Shown in pieces: positions 27,119 to 39,840 of a stretch of 64,000 nucleotides of DNA; position 1 is the first letter of the stretch, and each line of letters starts with the position of its first letter. Source of the stretch: Fasciola hepatica (taxonomy: Eukaryota; Platyhelminthes; Trematoda; Plagiorchiida; Fasciolidae); assembly GCA_948099385.1 (NCBI GenBank), contig CANUEZ040000191.1:7068001-7132000 (forward strand), in the 5' to 3' direction. Below the pieces are notes generated by a model. It saw only the letters and a list, made by a program, of their open reading frames with translations. It was not told the origin of the DNA and did no database searches. A program made the position numbers and the translations under genes.

Positions 27119-30100
27119 TATGGGCCTAAGTAAAACCAAGGCATTCCCTTATGAACAATCCCCACACAGATTGCTCATACAATGCAATAGAGCAGTAGCA
27201 GAGTAGATTTGTATAATATGATTCTCCATGCAGCTTGAACACTGAACTGACCATTGAAAATGATGGAAGCACTGTACAGCTGTTTGATCCGCTAAGGGAA
27301 TCATGAGCATTGCACATGGACAGAGCCCACACGGGGACACGAACAAGGGTTGGGGTGAACGATTGTCAGTCGAACACCCAAACCACAAGGCTATCCGATA
27401 TGGGTCTGAACGCTTTGTTCAACATAAACACTACATGATATAGCACAATCCCCAAATTCGATTCGGCTTGCGCTTTTGCATTGAGCGGTAACAACGAAAT
27501 TCTCGCACACCGATCCAATCCCATGTGCCATCACTTCTCTATTTATGGGCCTAAGTAAAACCAAGGCATTCCCTTATGAACAATCCCCACACAGATTGGT
27601 CATACAATGCAATAGAGCAGTAGCAGAGTAGATTTGTATAATATGATTCTCCATGCAGCTTGAACACTGAACTGACCATTGAAAATGATGGAAGCACTGT
27701 ACAGCTGTTTGATCCGCTAAGGGAATCATGAGCATTGCACATGGACAGAGCCCACACGGGGACACGAACAAGGGTTGGGGTAAACGAATGTCAGTCGAAC
27801 ACCCAAACCACAAGGCTATCCGATATGGGTCTCAACGCTTTGTTCAACATATACAATACATGATATAGCACAATCCCCAAATTTGATTCGGCTTTCGCTT
27901 TCGCTCTGAACGGTAACAACCAAATTCTCGCACACCGATCCAATCCTATGTTCCATCACTTCTCTATTTGTGGGCCTAAATAAAACCAAGGCATTCCCTT
28001 ATGAACAATCCCCACACAGATTGCTCATACAATGCAATAGAGCAGTAGCAGAGTTGATTTGTATAATATGATCCTCCATGCAGCTTGAACACTGAACTGA
28101 CCATTGGAAATGATGGAAGCACTGTACAACTGATTGATCCGCTAAGTGAAGCATGAGCATTGCACATGGACAGAGCCCACACGGGGACACGAACAAGGGT
28201 TTGGGTGAACGAATGTCAGTCGAACACCCAAACCACAAGGCTATCCGATATGGGTCTCAACGCTTTGTTCAACATATACAATACATGATATAGCAAAATC
28301 CCCAAATTGGATTCGGCTTATAATTTGGCTGTGTAAGATAACAACGAACTTCTCGCACACCGATCCAATCCTATGTTCCATCACTTCTCTATTTATGGGC
28401 CTTAGTAAAACCAAGGCATTCCCTTATGAACAATCCCCACACAGATTGCTCATACAATGCAATAGAGCAGTAGCAGAGTAGATTTGTATAATATGATTCT
28501 CCATGCAGCTTGAACACTGAACTGACCATTGAAAATGATGGAAACACTGGACAGCTGTTTGATCCGCTAAGGGAATCATGAGCATTGCACATGGACAGAG
28601 CCCACACGGGGACACGAACATGGGTTGGGGTGAACGAATGTCAGTCGAACACCCAAACCACAAGGCTATCCGATATGGGTCTCAACGCTTTGTTCAACAT
28701 ATACAATACATGATATAGCACAATCCCCAAATTGGCTTCGGCTTTCGCTTTGGCTTCGAACGGTAACAACCAAATTCTCGCACACCGATCCAATCCTATG
28801 TTCCATCACTTCTCTATTTATGTGCCTAAGTAAAACAAAGGCATTCCCTTATGAACAATCCCCACACAGATTGCTCATACAATGCAATAGAGCAGTAGCA
28901 GAGTTGATTTGTATAATATGATCCTCCATGCAGCTTGAACACTGAACTGACCATTGGAAATGATGGAAGCACTGTACAACTGATTGATCCGCTAAGGGAA
29001 TCATGAGCATTGCACATGGACAGAGCCCACACGGGGACACGAACAAGGGTTGGGGTGAACGAATGTCAGTCGAACACCCAAATCACAAGGCTATCCGATA
29101 TGGGTCTCAACGCTTTGTTCAACATATACAATACATGATATAGCACAATCCCCAAATTCGATTCGGCTTGCGCTTTTGCATTGAGCGGTAACAACGAAAT
29201 TCCCGCACACCGATCCAATCCTATGTTCCATCACTTCTCTATTTATGGGCCTAAGTTAAACCAAGGCATTCCCTTATGAACAATCCCCACACAGATTGGT
29301 CATACAATGCAATAGAGCAGTAGCAGAGTAGATTTGTATAATATGATTCTCCATGCAGCTTGAACACTGAACTGACCATTGAAAATGATGGAAGCACTGT
29401 ACAGCTGTTTGATCCGCTAAGGGAATCATGAGCATTGCACATGGACAGAGCCCACACGGGACACGAACATGGGTTGGGGTGAACGAATGTCAGTCGAACA
29501 CCCAAACCACAAGGCTATCCGATATGGGTCTCAACGCTTTGTTCAACATATACAATACATGATATAGCACAATCCCCAAATTGGCTTCGGCTTTCGCTTT
29601 CGCTTTGAACGGTAACAACCAAATTCTCGCACACCGATCCAATCCTATGTTCCATCACTTCTCTATTTATGGGCCTAATTAAAACCAAGGCATTCCCTTA
29701 TGAACAATCCCCACACAGATTGCTCATACAATGCAATAGAGCAGTAGCAGAGTTGATTTGTATAATATGATTCTCCATGCAGCTTGAACACTGAACTGAC
29801 CATTGGAAATGATGGAAGCACTGTACAACTGATTGATCCGCTAAGTGAAGCATGAGCATTGCACATGGACAGAGCCCACACGGGGACACGAACAAGGGTT
29901 TGGGTGAACGAATGTCAGTCGAACACCCAAACCACAAGGCTATCCGATATGGGTCTCAAAGCTTTGTTCAACATATACACTACATGATATAGCAAAATCC
30001 CCAAATTGGATTCGGCTTATAATTTGGCTGTGTAAGATAACAACAAAATTCTCGCACACCGATCCAATCCTATGTTCCATCACTTCTCTATATATGGGCC

Positions 30101-30310
30101 TTAGTAAAACCAAGGCATTCCCTTATGAACAATCCCCACACAGATTGCTCATACAATGCAAAAGAGCAGTAGCAGAGTAGATTTGTATAATATGATTCTC
30201 CATGCAGCTTGAACACTGAACTGACCATTGAAAATGATGGAAGCACTGTAGAGCTGTTTGATCCGCTAAGGGAATCATGAGCATTGCACATGGACAGAGC
30301 CCACACGGGG
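27119..30310 (+). repeat. 4-monomer higher-order relation (offset ~1699 bp)
   Basis: Bases 27484-28610 correspond to 29183-30310 at an offset of about 1699. Shared markers include GAGCGGTAACAACGAAATT (27484 and 29183, also 26634), CAGATTGGTCATAC, GAGTTGATTTG, the ACAACTGATTG with GTGAAGC monomer (27969 and 29668), GGCTTATAATTTGG (28314 and 30012) and the GGGCCTTAG start (28397 and 30096). The CGAACATGGGTTGGGG variant at 26916, 28617 and 29467 shows that an 850-bp spacing is mixed in. The block is thus a composite of dimer and tetramer exchange. Confidence 0.8.
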
Positions 30311-33300
30311 ACACGAACAAGGGTTGGGGTGAACGAATGTCAGTCGAACACCCAAACCACAAGGCTACCCGATATGGGTCTGAACGCTTTGTTCAACATA
30401 TACACTACATGATATAGCACAATCCCCAAATTCGATTCGGCTTGCGCTTTCGCTTTGAACGGTAACAACCAAATTCTCGCACACCGATCCAATCCTATGT
30501 TCCATCACTTATCTATTTATGGGCCTAAGTAAAACCAAGGCATTCCCTTATGAACAATCCCCACACAGATTGCTCATACAATGCAATAGAGCAGTAGCAG
30601 AGTAGATTTGTATAATATGATTCTCCATGCAGCTTGAACACTGAACTGACCATTGAAAATGATGGAAGCACTGTACAGCTGTTTGATCCGCTAAGGGAAT
30701 CATGAGCATTGCACATGGACAGAGCCCACACGGGGACACGAACAAGGGTTGGGGTGAACGAATGTCAGTCGAACACCCAAACCACAAGGCTATCCGATAT
30801 GGGTCTCAACGCATTGTTCAACATATACAATACATGATATAGCAAAATCCCCAAATTGGATTCGGCTTTCGCTTTCGGTTTGAACGGTAACAACCAAATT
30901 CTCGCACATCGATCCAATCCTATGTTCCATCAATTCTCTATTTGTGGGCATAAGTAAAACCAAGGCATTCCCTTATGAACAATCCCCACACAGATTGCTC
31001 ATACAATGCAATAGAGCAGTAGCAGAGTAGATTTGTATAATATGATTCTCCATGCAGCTTGAACACTGAACTTTCCATTGAAAATGATGGAAACACTGTA
31101 CAGCTGTTTGATCCGCTAAGGGAATCATGAGCATTGCACATGGACAGAGCCCACACGGGGACACGAACAAGGGTTGGGGTGAACGAATGTCAGTCGAACA
31201 CCCAAACCACAAGGCTATCCGATATGGGTCTCAACGCTTTGTTCAACATATACAATACATGATATAGCACAATCCCCAAATTCGATTCGGCCTGCTCTTT
31301 TGCATTGAACGGTAACAAACAAATTCTCGCACACCGATCCAATCCTATGTTCCATCACTTCTCTATTTATGTGCCTAAGTAAAACCAAGGCATTCCCTTA
31401 TGAACAATCCCCACACAGATTGCTCATACAATGCAATAGAGCAGTAGCAGAGTAGATTTGTATAATATGATCCTCCATGCAGCTTGAACACTGAACTGAC
31501 CATTGAAAATGATGGAAGCACTGTACAGCTGTTTGATCCGCTAAGGGAATCATGAGCATTGCACATGGACGGAGCCCACACGGGGACACGAACAAGGGTT
31601 TGGGTGAACGATTGTCAGTCGAACACCCAAACCACAAGGCTATCCGATATGGGTCTCAACGCTTTGTTCAACATATACACTACATGATATAGCACAATCC
31701 CCAAATTCGATTCGGCCTGCGCTTTTGCATTGAACGGTAACAAACAAATTCTCGCACACCGATCCAATCCTATGTTCCATGACTTCTCTATTTATGTGCC
31801 TAAGTAAAACAAAGGCATTCCCTTATGAACAATCCCCACACAGATTGCTCATACAATGCAATAGAGCAGTAGCAGAGTAGATTTCTATAATATGATCCTC
31901 CATGCAGCTTGAACACTGAACTGACCATTGGAAATGATGGAAGCACTGTACAACTGATTGATCCGCTAAGTGAAGCATGAGCATTGCACATGGACAGAGC
32001 CCACACGGGGACACGAACAAGGGTTGGGGTGAACGAATGTCAGACGAAAACCCATATCACAAGGCAATCCGATATGGGTCTCAACGCATTGTTCAACATA
32101 TACAATACATGATATAGCACAATCCCCAAATTGGATTCCGGTTTCCGATTGGGTTTGAACGGTAACAATAAAATTCTCGCACACCGATCCAATCCTATGT
32201 TCCATTATTTCTCTATTTATGGGCCTAAGTAAAACCAAGGCATTCCCTTATGAACAATCCCCACACAGATTGCTCATACAATGCAATAGAGCAGTAGCAG
32301 AGTAGATTTGTATAATATGATTCTCCATGCAGCTTGAACACTGAACTGACCATTGAAAATGATGGAAGCACTGTACAGCTGTTTGATCCGCTAAGGGAAT
32401 CATGAGCATTGCACATGGACAGAGCCCACACGGGGACACGAACAAGGGTTGGGGTGAACGAATGTCAGTCGAACACCCATATCACAAGGCTATCCGATAT
32501 GGGTCTCAACGCTTTGTTCAACATATACAATACATGATATAGCACAATCCCCAAATTGGCTTCGGCTTTCGCTTTCGCTTTGACTGGTAACAACCAAATT
32601 CTCGCACACCGATCCAATCCTATGTTCCATCACTTCTCTATTTATGGGCCTAAGTAAAACCAAGGCATTCCATTATGAACAATCCCCACACAGATTGCTC
32701 ATACAATGCAATAGAGCAGTAGCAGAGTAGATTTGTATAATATGATTCTCCATGCAGCTTGAACACTGAACTGACCATTGAAAATGATGGAAGCACTGTA
32801 CAGCTGTTTGATCCGCTAAGGGAACCATGAGCATTGCACATGGACAGAGCCCACACGGGACACGAACAAGGGTTGGGGTGAACGATTGTCAGTCGAACAC
32901 CCAAACCACAAGGCTATCCGATATGGGTCTCAACGCTTTGTTCAACATATACACCACATGATATAGCATAATCCCCAAATTGGATTCGGCTTTCGCTTTC
33001 GCTTTGAACGGTAACAACCAAATTCTCGCACACCGATCCAATCCTATGTTCCATCACTTCTCTATTTGTGGGCATAAGTAAAACCAAGGCATTACCTTAT
33101 GACTAATCCACAGAGATTGCTCATGCAATGCAATAGAGCAGTAGCAGAGTAGATTTGTATAATATGATTCTCCATGCAGCTTGAACACTGAACTGACCAT
33201 TGAAAATGATGGAAGCACTGTAGAGCTGTTTGATCCGCTAAGGGAATCATGAGCATTGCACATGGACAGAGCCCACACGGGGACACGAACAAGGGTTTGG

Positions 33301-36300
33301 GTGAACGAATGTCAGTCGAACACCCAAACCACAAGGCTATCCGATATGGGTCTCAACGCTTTGTTCAACATATACAATACATGATATAGCACAATCCCCA
33401 AATTCGATTCGGCTTGCGCTTTTGCATTGAACGGTAACAACCAAATTCTCGCACACCGATCCAATCCTATGTTCCATCACTTCTCTATTTATGGGCCTAA
33501 GTAAAACCAAGGCATTCCCTTATGAACAATCCCCACACAGATTGCTCATACAATGCAATAGAGCAGTAGCAGAGTAGATTTGTATAATATGATACTCCAT
33601 GCAGCTTGTACACTGAACTGACCATTGAAAATCCTGGAAGCACTGTACAGCTGTTCGATCCGCTAAGGGAATCATGAGCATTGCACATGGACAGAGCCCA
33701 CACGGGACACGAACATGGGTTGGGGTGAACGAATGTCAGTCGAACACCCAAACCACAAGGCTATCCGATATGGGTCTGAACGCTTTGTTCAACATATACA
33801 ATACATGATATAGCACAATCCCCAAATTGGCTTCGGCTTTCGCTTTGGCTTCGAACGGTAACAACCAAATTCTCGCACACCGATCCAATCCTATGTTCCA
33901 TCACTTCTCTATTTATGGGCCTAAGTAAAACCAAGGCATTCCCTTATGAACAATCCCCACACAGATTGCTCATACAATGCAATAGAGCAGTAGCAGAGTA
34001 GATTTGTATAATATGATTCTCCATGCAGCTTGAACACTGAACTGACCATTGAAAATGATGGAAGCACTGTACAGCTGTTTGATCCGCTAAGAGAATCATG
34101 AGCATTGCACATGGACAGAGCCCACACGGGGACACGAACAAGGGTTGGGGTGAACGATTGTCAGTCGAACACCCAAACCACAAGGCTATCCGATATGGGT
34201 CTGAACGCTTTGTTCAACATATACAATACATGATATAGCACAATCCCCTAATTGGCTTCGGCTTTCGCTTTCGCTTTGAACGGTAACAACCAAATTCTCG
34301 CAAACCAATCCAATCCTATGTTCCATCACTTCTCTATTTATGGGCCTAAGTAAAACCAAGGCATTCCCTTATGAACAATCCCCACACAGATTGCTCATAC
34401 AATGCAATAGAGCAGTAGCAGAGTAGATTTGTATAATATGATTCTCCATGCAGCTTGAACACTGAACTGACCATTGAAAATGATGGAAGCACTGTACAGC
34501 TGTTTGATCCGCTAAGGGAATCATGAGCATTGCACATGGACAGAGCCCACACGGGGACACGAACAAGGGTTGGGGTGAACGAATGTCAGTCGAACACCCA
34601 AACCACAAGGCTATCCGATATGGGTCTCAACGCTTTATTCAACATATACACTACATGATATAGCACAATCCCCAAATTGGCTTCGGTTTTCGCTTTGGCT
34701 TTGAACGGTAACAACCAAATTCTCGCACACCAATCCAATCCTATGTTCCATCACTTCTCTATTTATGGGCCTAAGTAAAACCAAGGCATTCCCTTATGAA
34801 CAATCCCCACACAGATTTCTCATACAATGCAATAGAGCAGTAGCAGAGTAGATTTGTATAATATGATTCTCCATGCAGCTTGAACACTGAACTGACAATT
34901 GAAAATTATGGAAGCACTGTACAGCTGTTTGATCCGCTAAGGGAATCATGAGCATTGCACATGGACAGAGCCCACACGGGGACACGAACAAGGGTTGGGG
35001 TGAACGAATGTCAGTCGAACACCCAAACCACAAGGCTATCCGATATGGGTCTCAACGCTTTGTTCAACATATACAATACATGATATAGCACAATCCCCAA
35101 ATGGGCTTCGGCTTTCGCTTTCGTTTTGAACGGTAACAACCGAATTCTCGCACACCGATCCAATCCTATGTTCCATCACTTCTCTATTTATGGGCCTAAG
35201 TAAAACCAAGGCATTCCCTTATGAACAATCCCCACACAGATTGCTCATACAATGCAATAGAGCAGTAGCAGAGTAGATTTGTATAATATGATTCTCCATG
35301 CAGCTTGAACACTGAACTGACCATTGAAAATTATTGAAGCACTGTACAGCTGTTTGATCCGCTAAGGGAATCATGAGCATTGCACATGGACAGAGCCCAC
35401 ACGGGGACACGAACAAGGGTTGGGGTGAACGAATGTCAGTCGAACACCCAAACCACAAGGCTATCCCATATGGGTCTCAACGCTTTGTTCAACATATACA
35501 CTACATGATATAGCACAATCCCCAAATTGGCTTCGGCTTTCGCTTTCGCTTTGAACGGTAACAACCAAATTCTCGCACACCGATCCATTCCTATGTTCCA
35601 TCACTTCTCTATTTATGGGCCTAAGTAAAACCAAGGCATTCCCTTATGAACAATCCCCACACAGATTGCTCATACAATGCAATAGAGCAGTAGCAGAGTA
35701 GATTTGTATAATATGATTCTCCATGCAGCTTGAACACTGAACTGACCATTGGAAATTATGGAAGCACTGTACAGCTGTTTGATCCGCTAAGGGAATCATG
35801 AGCATTGCACATGGACAGAGCCCACACGGGGACACGAACAAGGGTTGGGGTGAACGAATGTCAGTCGAACACCCAAACCACAAGGCTATCCGATATGGGT
35901 CTCAACGCTTTGTTCAACATATACACTACATGATATAGCACAATCCCCAAATTGGCTTCGGCTTTCGCTTTCGCTTTGAACGGTAACAACCAAATTCTCG
36001 CACACCGATCCAATCCTATGTTCCATCACTTCTCTATTTGTGGGCCTAAGTAAAACCAAGGCATTCCCTTATGAACAATCCCCACACAGATTGCTCATAC
36101 AATGCAATAGAGCAGTAGCAGAGTAGATTTGTATAATATGATACTCCATGCAGCTTGAACACTGAACTGACCATTGAAAATGATGGAAGCACTGTACAGC
36201 TGTTTGATCCGCTAAGGGAATCATGAGCATTGCACATGGACAGAGCCCACACGGGGACACGAACAAGGGTTGGGGTGAACGAATGTCAGTCGAACACCCA

Positions 36301-36888
36301 AATCACAAGGCTATCCGATATGGGTCTGAACGCTTTGTTCAACATATACACTACATGATATAGCACAATCCCCAAATTGGATTCGGCTTTCGCTTTGGCT
36401 TCGAACGGTAACAACCAAATTCTCGCACACCGATCCAATCCTATGTTCCATCACTTCTCTATTTATGGGCCTAAGTAAAACAAAGGCATTCCCTTATGAA
36501 CAATCCCCACACAGATTGCTCATACAATGCAATAGAGCAGTAGCAGAGTTGATTTGTATAATATGATACTCCATGCAGCTTGAACACTGAACTGACCATT
36601 GAAAATGATGGAAGCACTGTACAGCTGTTTGATCCGCTAAGGGAATCATGAGCATTGCACATGGACAGAGCCCACACGGGGACACGAACAAGGGTTGGGG
36701 TGAACGAATGTCAGTCGAACACCCAAACCACAAGGCTATCCGATATGGGTCTCAACGCTTTGTTCAACATATACAATACATGATATAGCACAATCCCCAA
36801 ATTGGATTCGGCTTTCGCTTTCGCTTTGAACGGTAACAACCAAATTCTCGCACACCGATCCAATCCTATGTTCCATCACTTCTCTATT
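30311..36888 (+). repeat. Satellite segment with loosely ordered monomers
   Basis: Monomers from 30518 to 36464 are close to the reference, with only sparse higher-order links. The TATGTGCC with AAAACAAAGG start at 31793 matches 28819 (offset 2974, seven monomers). The TTTGTGGGCATAAG start at 30943 matches 33067 (offset 2124, five monomers). Monomers 30943 and 31368 are sisters sharing CGGCCTGC and AACAAACAAATTC. The 33490 copy has private AATCCTGGAAG and TGTTCGATCC. Three adjacent monomers at 34764, 35189 and 35614 share the AAATTAT variant. No genes or foreign DNA are present. Confidence 0.85.
36819..36835 (+). other. CENP-B-box-like motif (example copy), degenerate
   Basis: The CENP-B box core known from mammals is NTTCGNNNNANNCGGGN. 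This site reads T-TTCG-CTTT-G-AA-CGGT-A, matching 7 of 9 defined bases in correct spacing. The mismatches are G for A in the middle and T for the last G of CGGG. The same string sits at monomer positions 356-372 in many copies. It lies in the variable stretch, and numerous monomers destroy it, for example with TGTGTAAGATAAC or GCATTGAACGG. Binding is unproven and the match may be chance. Confidence 0.25.
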
Positions 36889-37313
36889 TATGGGCCTAAG
36901 TAAAACCAAGGCATTCCTTTATGAACAATCCCCACACAGATTGCTCATACAATGCAATAGAGCAGTAGCAGAGTAGATTTGTATAATATGATTCTCCATG
37001 CAGCTTGAACACTGAACTGACCATTGAAAATGATGGAAACACTGTACAGCTGTTTGATCCGCTAGGGGAATCAAGAGCATTGCACATGGACAGAGCCCAC
37101 ACGGGGACACGAACAAGGGTTGGGGTGAACGAATGTCAGTCGAACACCCAAACTACAAGGCTATCCGATATGGGTCTGAACGCTTTGTTCAACATATACA
37201 CTACATGATATAGCACAATCCCCAAATTGGCTTCGGCTTTCGCTTTCGCTTTGAACGGTAACAATCAAATTCTCGCACACCGATCCAATCCTATGTTCCA
37301 TCACTTCTCTATT
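36889..37313 (+). repeat. Monomer of the GGGGAATCAAGAGC class
   Basis: This monomer carries GCTAGGGGAATCAAGAGC (near 37060) in place of GCTAAGGGAATCATGAGC. The same combination recurs only in the monomers at 37738 and 39012, spaced two and three monomers apart. A related but different form (GCTATGGGAATCAAGAGC) occurs at 6733. The class is a local variant family of this part of the array. Confidence 0.85.
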
Positions 37314-37737
37314 TATGGGCCTAGGTAAAACCAAGGCATTCCCTTATGAACAATCCCCACACAGATTCTCATACAATGCAATAGAGCAGTAGCAGAGTAG
37401 ATTTGTATAATATGATTCTCCAAGCAGCATGAACACTGAACTGACAATTGAAAATGATGGAAGCACTGTACAGCTGTTTGAACGGCGATGGGATACATGA
37501 GCATCGCAAATGGACAGAGCCCACACGGGGACACGAACAAGGGTTGGGGTGAACGAATGTCAGTCGAACACCCAAACCACAAGGCTATCCGATATGGGTC
37601 TCAATGCGTTGTTCAACATATAAACTACATGATATAGCAAAATCCCCAAATTGGCTTCGGCTTTCGCTTTGGCTTCGAACGGTAACAACCAAATTCTCGT
37701 ACACCGATCCAATCCTATGTTCCATCACTTCTCTATT
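37314..37737 (+). repeat. Most divergent monomer of the window
   Basis: The monomer is 424 bp, with a one-base deletion in CAGATTCTCATAC. Between about 37411 and 37515 it has roughly 11 substitutions from the reference. Six of them fall within the 17 bases that normally read GATCCGCTAAGGGAATC, here GAACGGCGATGGGATAC. Others are CCAAGCAGCATG, GACAATTG and CATCGCAAATGG. The remainder of the monomer is nearly standard, apart from CAATGCGTTG and CATATAAAC. The density in this patch is far above the level elsewhere, where a whole monomer usually differs by a handful of bases. Confidence 0.9.
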
Positions 37738-39840
37738 TATGGGCCTAAGTAAAACCAAGGCATTCCCTTATGAACAATCCCCACACAGATTGCTCATACA
37801 ATGCAATAGAGCAGTAGCAGAGTAGATTTGTATAATATGATACTCCATGCAGCTTGAACACTGAACTGACCATTGAAAATGATGGAAGCACTGTACAGCT
37901 GTTTGATCCGCTAGGGGAATCAAGAGCATTGCACATGGACAGAGCCCACACGGGGACACGAACAAGGGTTTGGGTGAACGATTGTCAGTCGAACACCCAA
38001 ACCACAAGGCAATCCGATATGGGTCTGAACGCTTTGTTCAACATATACAATACATGATATAGAACAATCCCCAAATTGGCTTCGGCTTTCGCTTTGGCTT
38101 TGAACGGTAACAACCAAATTCTCGCACACCGATCCAATCCTATGTTCCATCACTTCTCTATTTGTGGGCCTAAGTAAAACCAAGGCATTCCCTTATGAAC
38201 AATCCACACACAGATTGGTCATACAATGCAATAGAGCAGTAGCAGAGTAGATTTGTATAATATGATTCTCCATGCAGCTTGAACACTGAACTGACCATTG
38301 AAAATTATGGAAGCACTGTACAGCTGTTTGATCCGCTAAGAGAATCATGAGCATTGCACATGGACAGAGCCCACACGGGACACGAACAAGGGTTGGGGTG
38401 AACGAATGTCAGTCGAACACCCAAACCACAAGGCTATCCGATATGGGTCTCAACGCTTTGTTCAACATATACACTACATGATATAGCACAATCCCCTAAT
38501 TGGATTCGGCTTTCGCTTTCGCTTTGAACGGTAACAACCAAATTCTCGCACACCGATCCAATCCTATGTTCCATCACTTCTCTATTTATGGGCCTAAGTA
38601 AAACCAAGGCATTCCCTTATGAACAATCCCCACACAGATTGCTCATACAATGCAATAGAGCAGTAGCAGAGTAGATTTGTATAATATGATACTCCATGCA
38701 GCTTGAACACTGAACTGACCATTGAAAATGATGGAAGCACTGTACAGCTGTTTGATCCGCTAAGGGAATCATGAGCATTGCACATGGACAGAGCCCACAC
38801 GGGGACACGAACAAGGGTTGGGGTGAACGAATGTCAGTCGAACACCCAAACCACAAGGCTATCCGATATGGGTCTGAACGCTTTGTTCAACATATAAACT
38901 ACATGATATAGCACAATCCCCAAATGGGCTTCGGCTTTCGCTTTCGCTTTGAACGGTAACAACCAAATTCTCGCGCACCGATCCAATCCTATGTTCCATC
39001 ACTTCTCTATTTATGGGCCTAAGTAAAACCAAGGCATTCCCTTATGAACAATCCCCACACAGATTGCTCATACAATGCAATAGAGCAGTAGCAGAGTAGA
39101 TTTGTATAATATGATTCTCCATGCAGCTTGAACACTGAACTGACCATTGAAAATGATGGAAGCACTGTACAGCTGTTTGATCCGCTAGGGGAATCAAGAG
39201 CATTGCACATGGACAGAGCCCACACGGGGACACGAACAAGGGTTTGGGTGAACGATTGTCAGTCGAACACCCAAACCACAAGGCTATCCGATATGGGTCT
39301 CAACGCTTTGTTCAACATATACACTACATGATATAGCACAATCCCCAAATTGGATTCGGCTTTCGCTTTGGCTTTGAACGGTAACAACCAAATTCTCGCA
39401 CACCGATCCAATCCTATGTTCCATCACTTCTCTATTTGTGGGCCTAAGTAAAACCAAGGCATTCCCTTATGAACAATCCACACACAGATTGCTCATACAA
39501 TGCAATAGAGCAGTAGCAGAGTAGATTTGTATAATATGATTCTCCATGCAGCTTGAACACTGAACTGACCATTGAAAATGATGGAAGCACTGTACAGCTG
39601 TTTGATCCGCTAAGAGAATCATGAGCATTGCACATGGACAGAGCCCACACGGGGACACGAACAAGGGTTTGGGTGAACGATTGTCAGTCGAACACCCAAA
39701 CCACAAGGCTATCCGATATGGGTCTCAAAGCTTTGTTCAACATATACAATACATGATATAGCACAATCCCCTAATTGGCTTCGGCTTTCGCTTTCGCTTT
39801 GAACGGTAACAACCAAATTATCGCACACCGATCCAATCCT
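37738..39840 (+). repeat. 3-monomer duplication (offset ~1274 bp)
   Basis: Monomers at 37738 and 38163 correspond to those at 39012 and 39437. Shared markers are GCTAGGGGAATCAAGAGC, GGGTTTGGGTGAACGATTG, the TTTGTGGGCC boundary at about 38160 and 39434, AATCCACACACAG, GCTAAGAGAATC and AATCCCCTAATTGG. The copies differ at several sites (GATACTCC versus GATTCTCC; CACACGGGACACG versus CACACGGGGACACG). The duplication is therefore not brand new. Confidence 0.75.
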
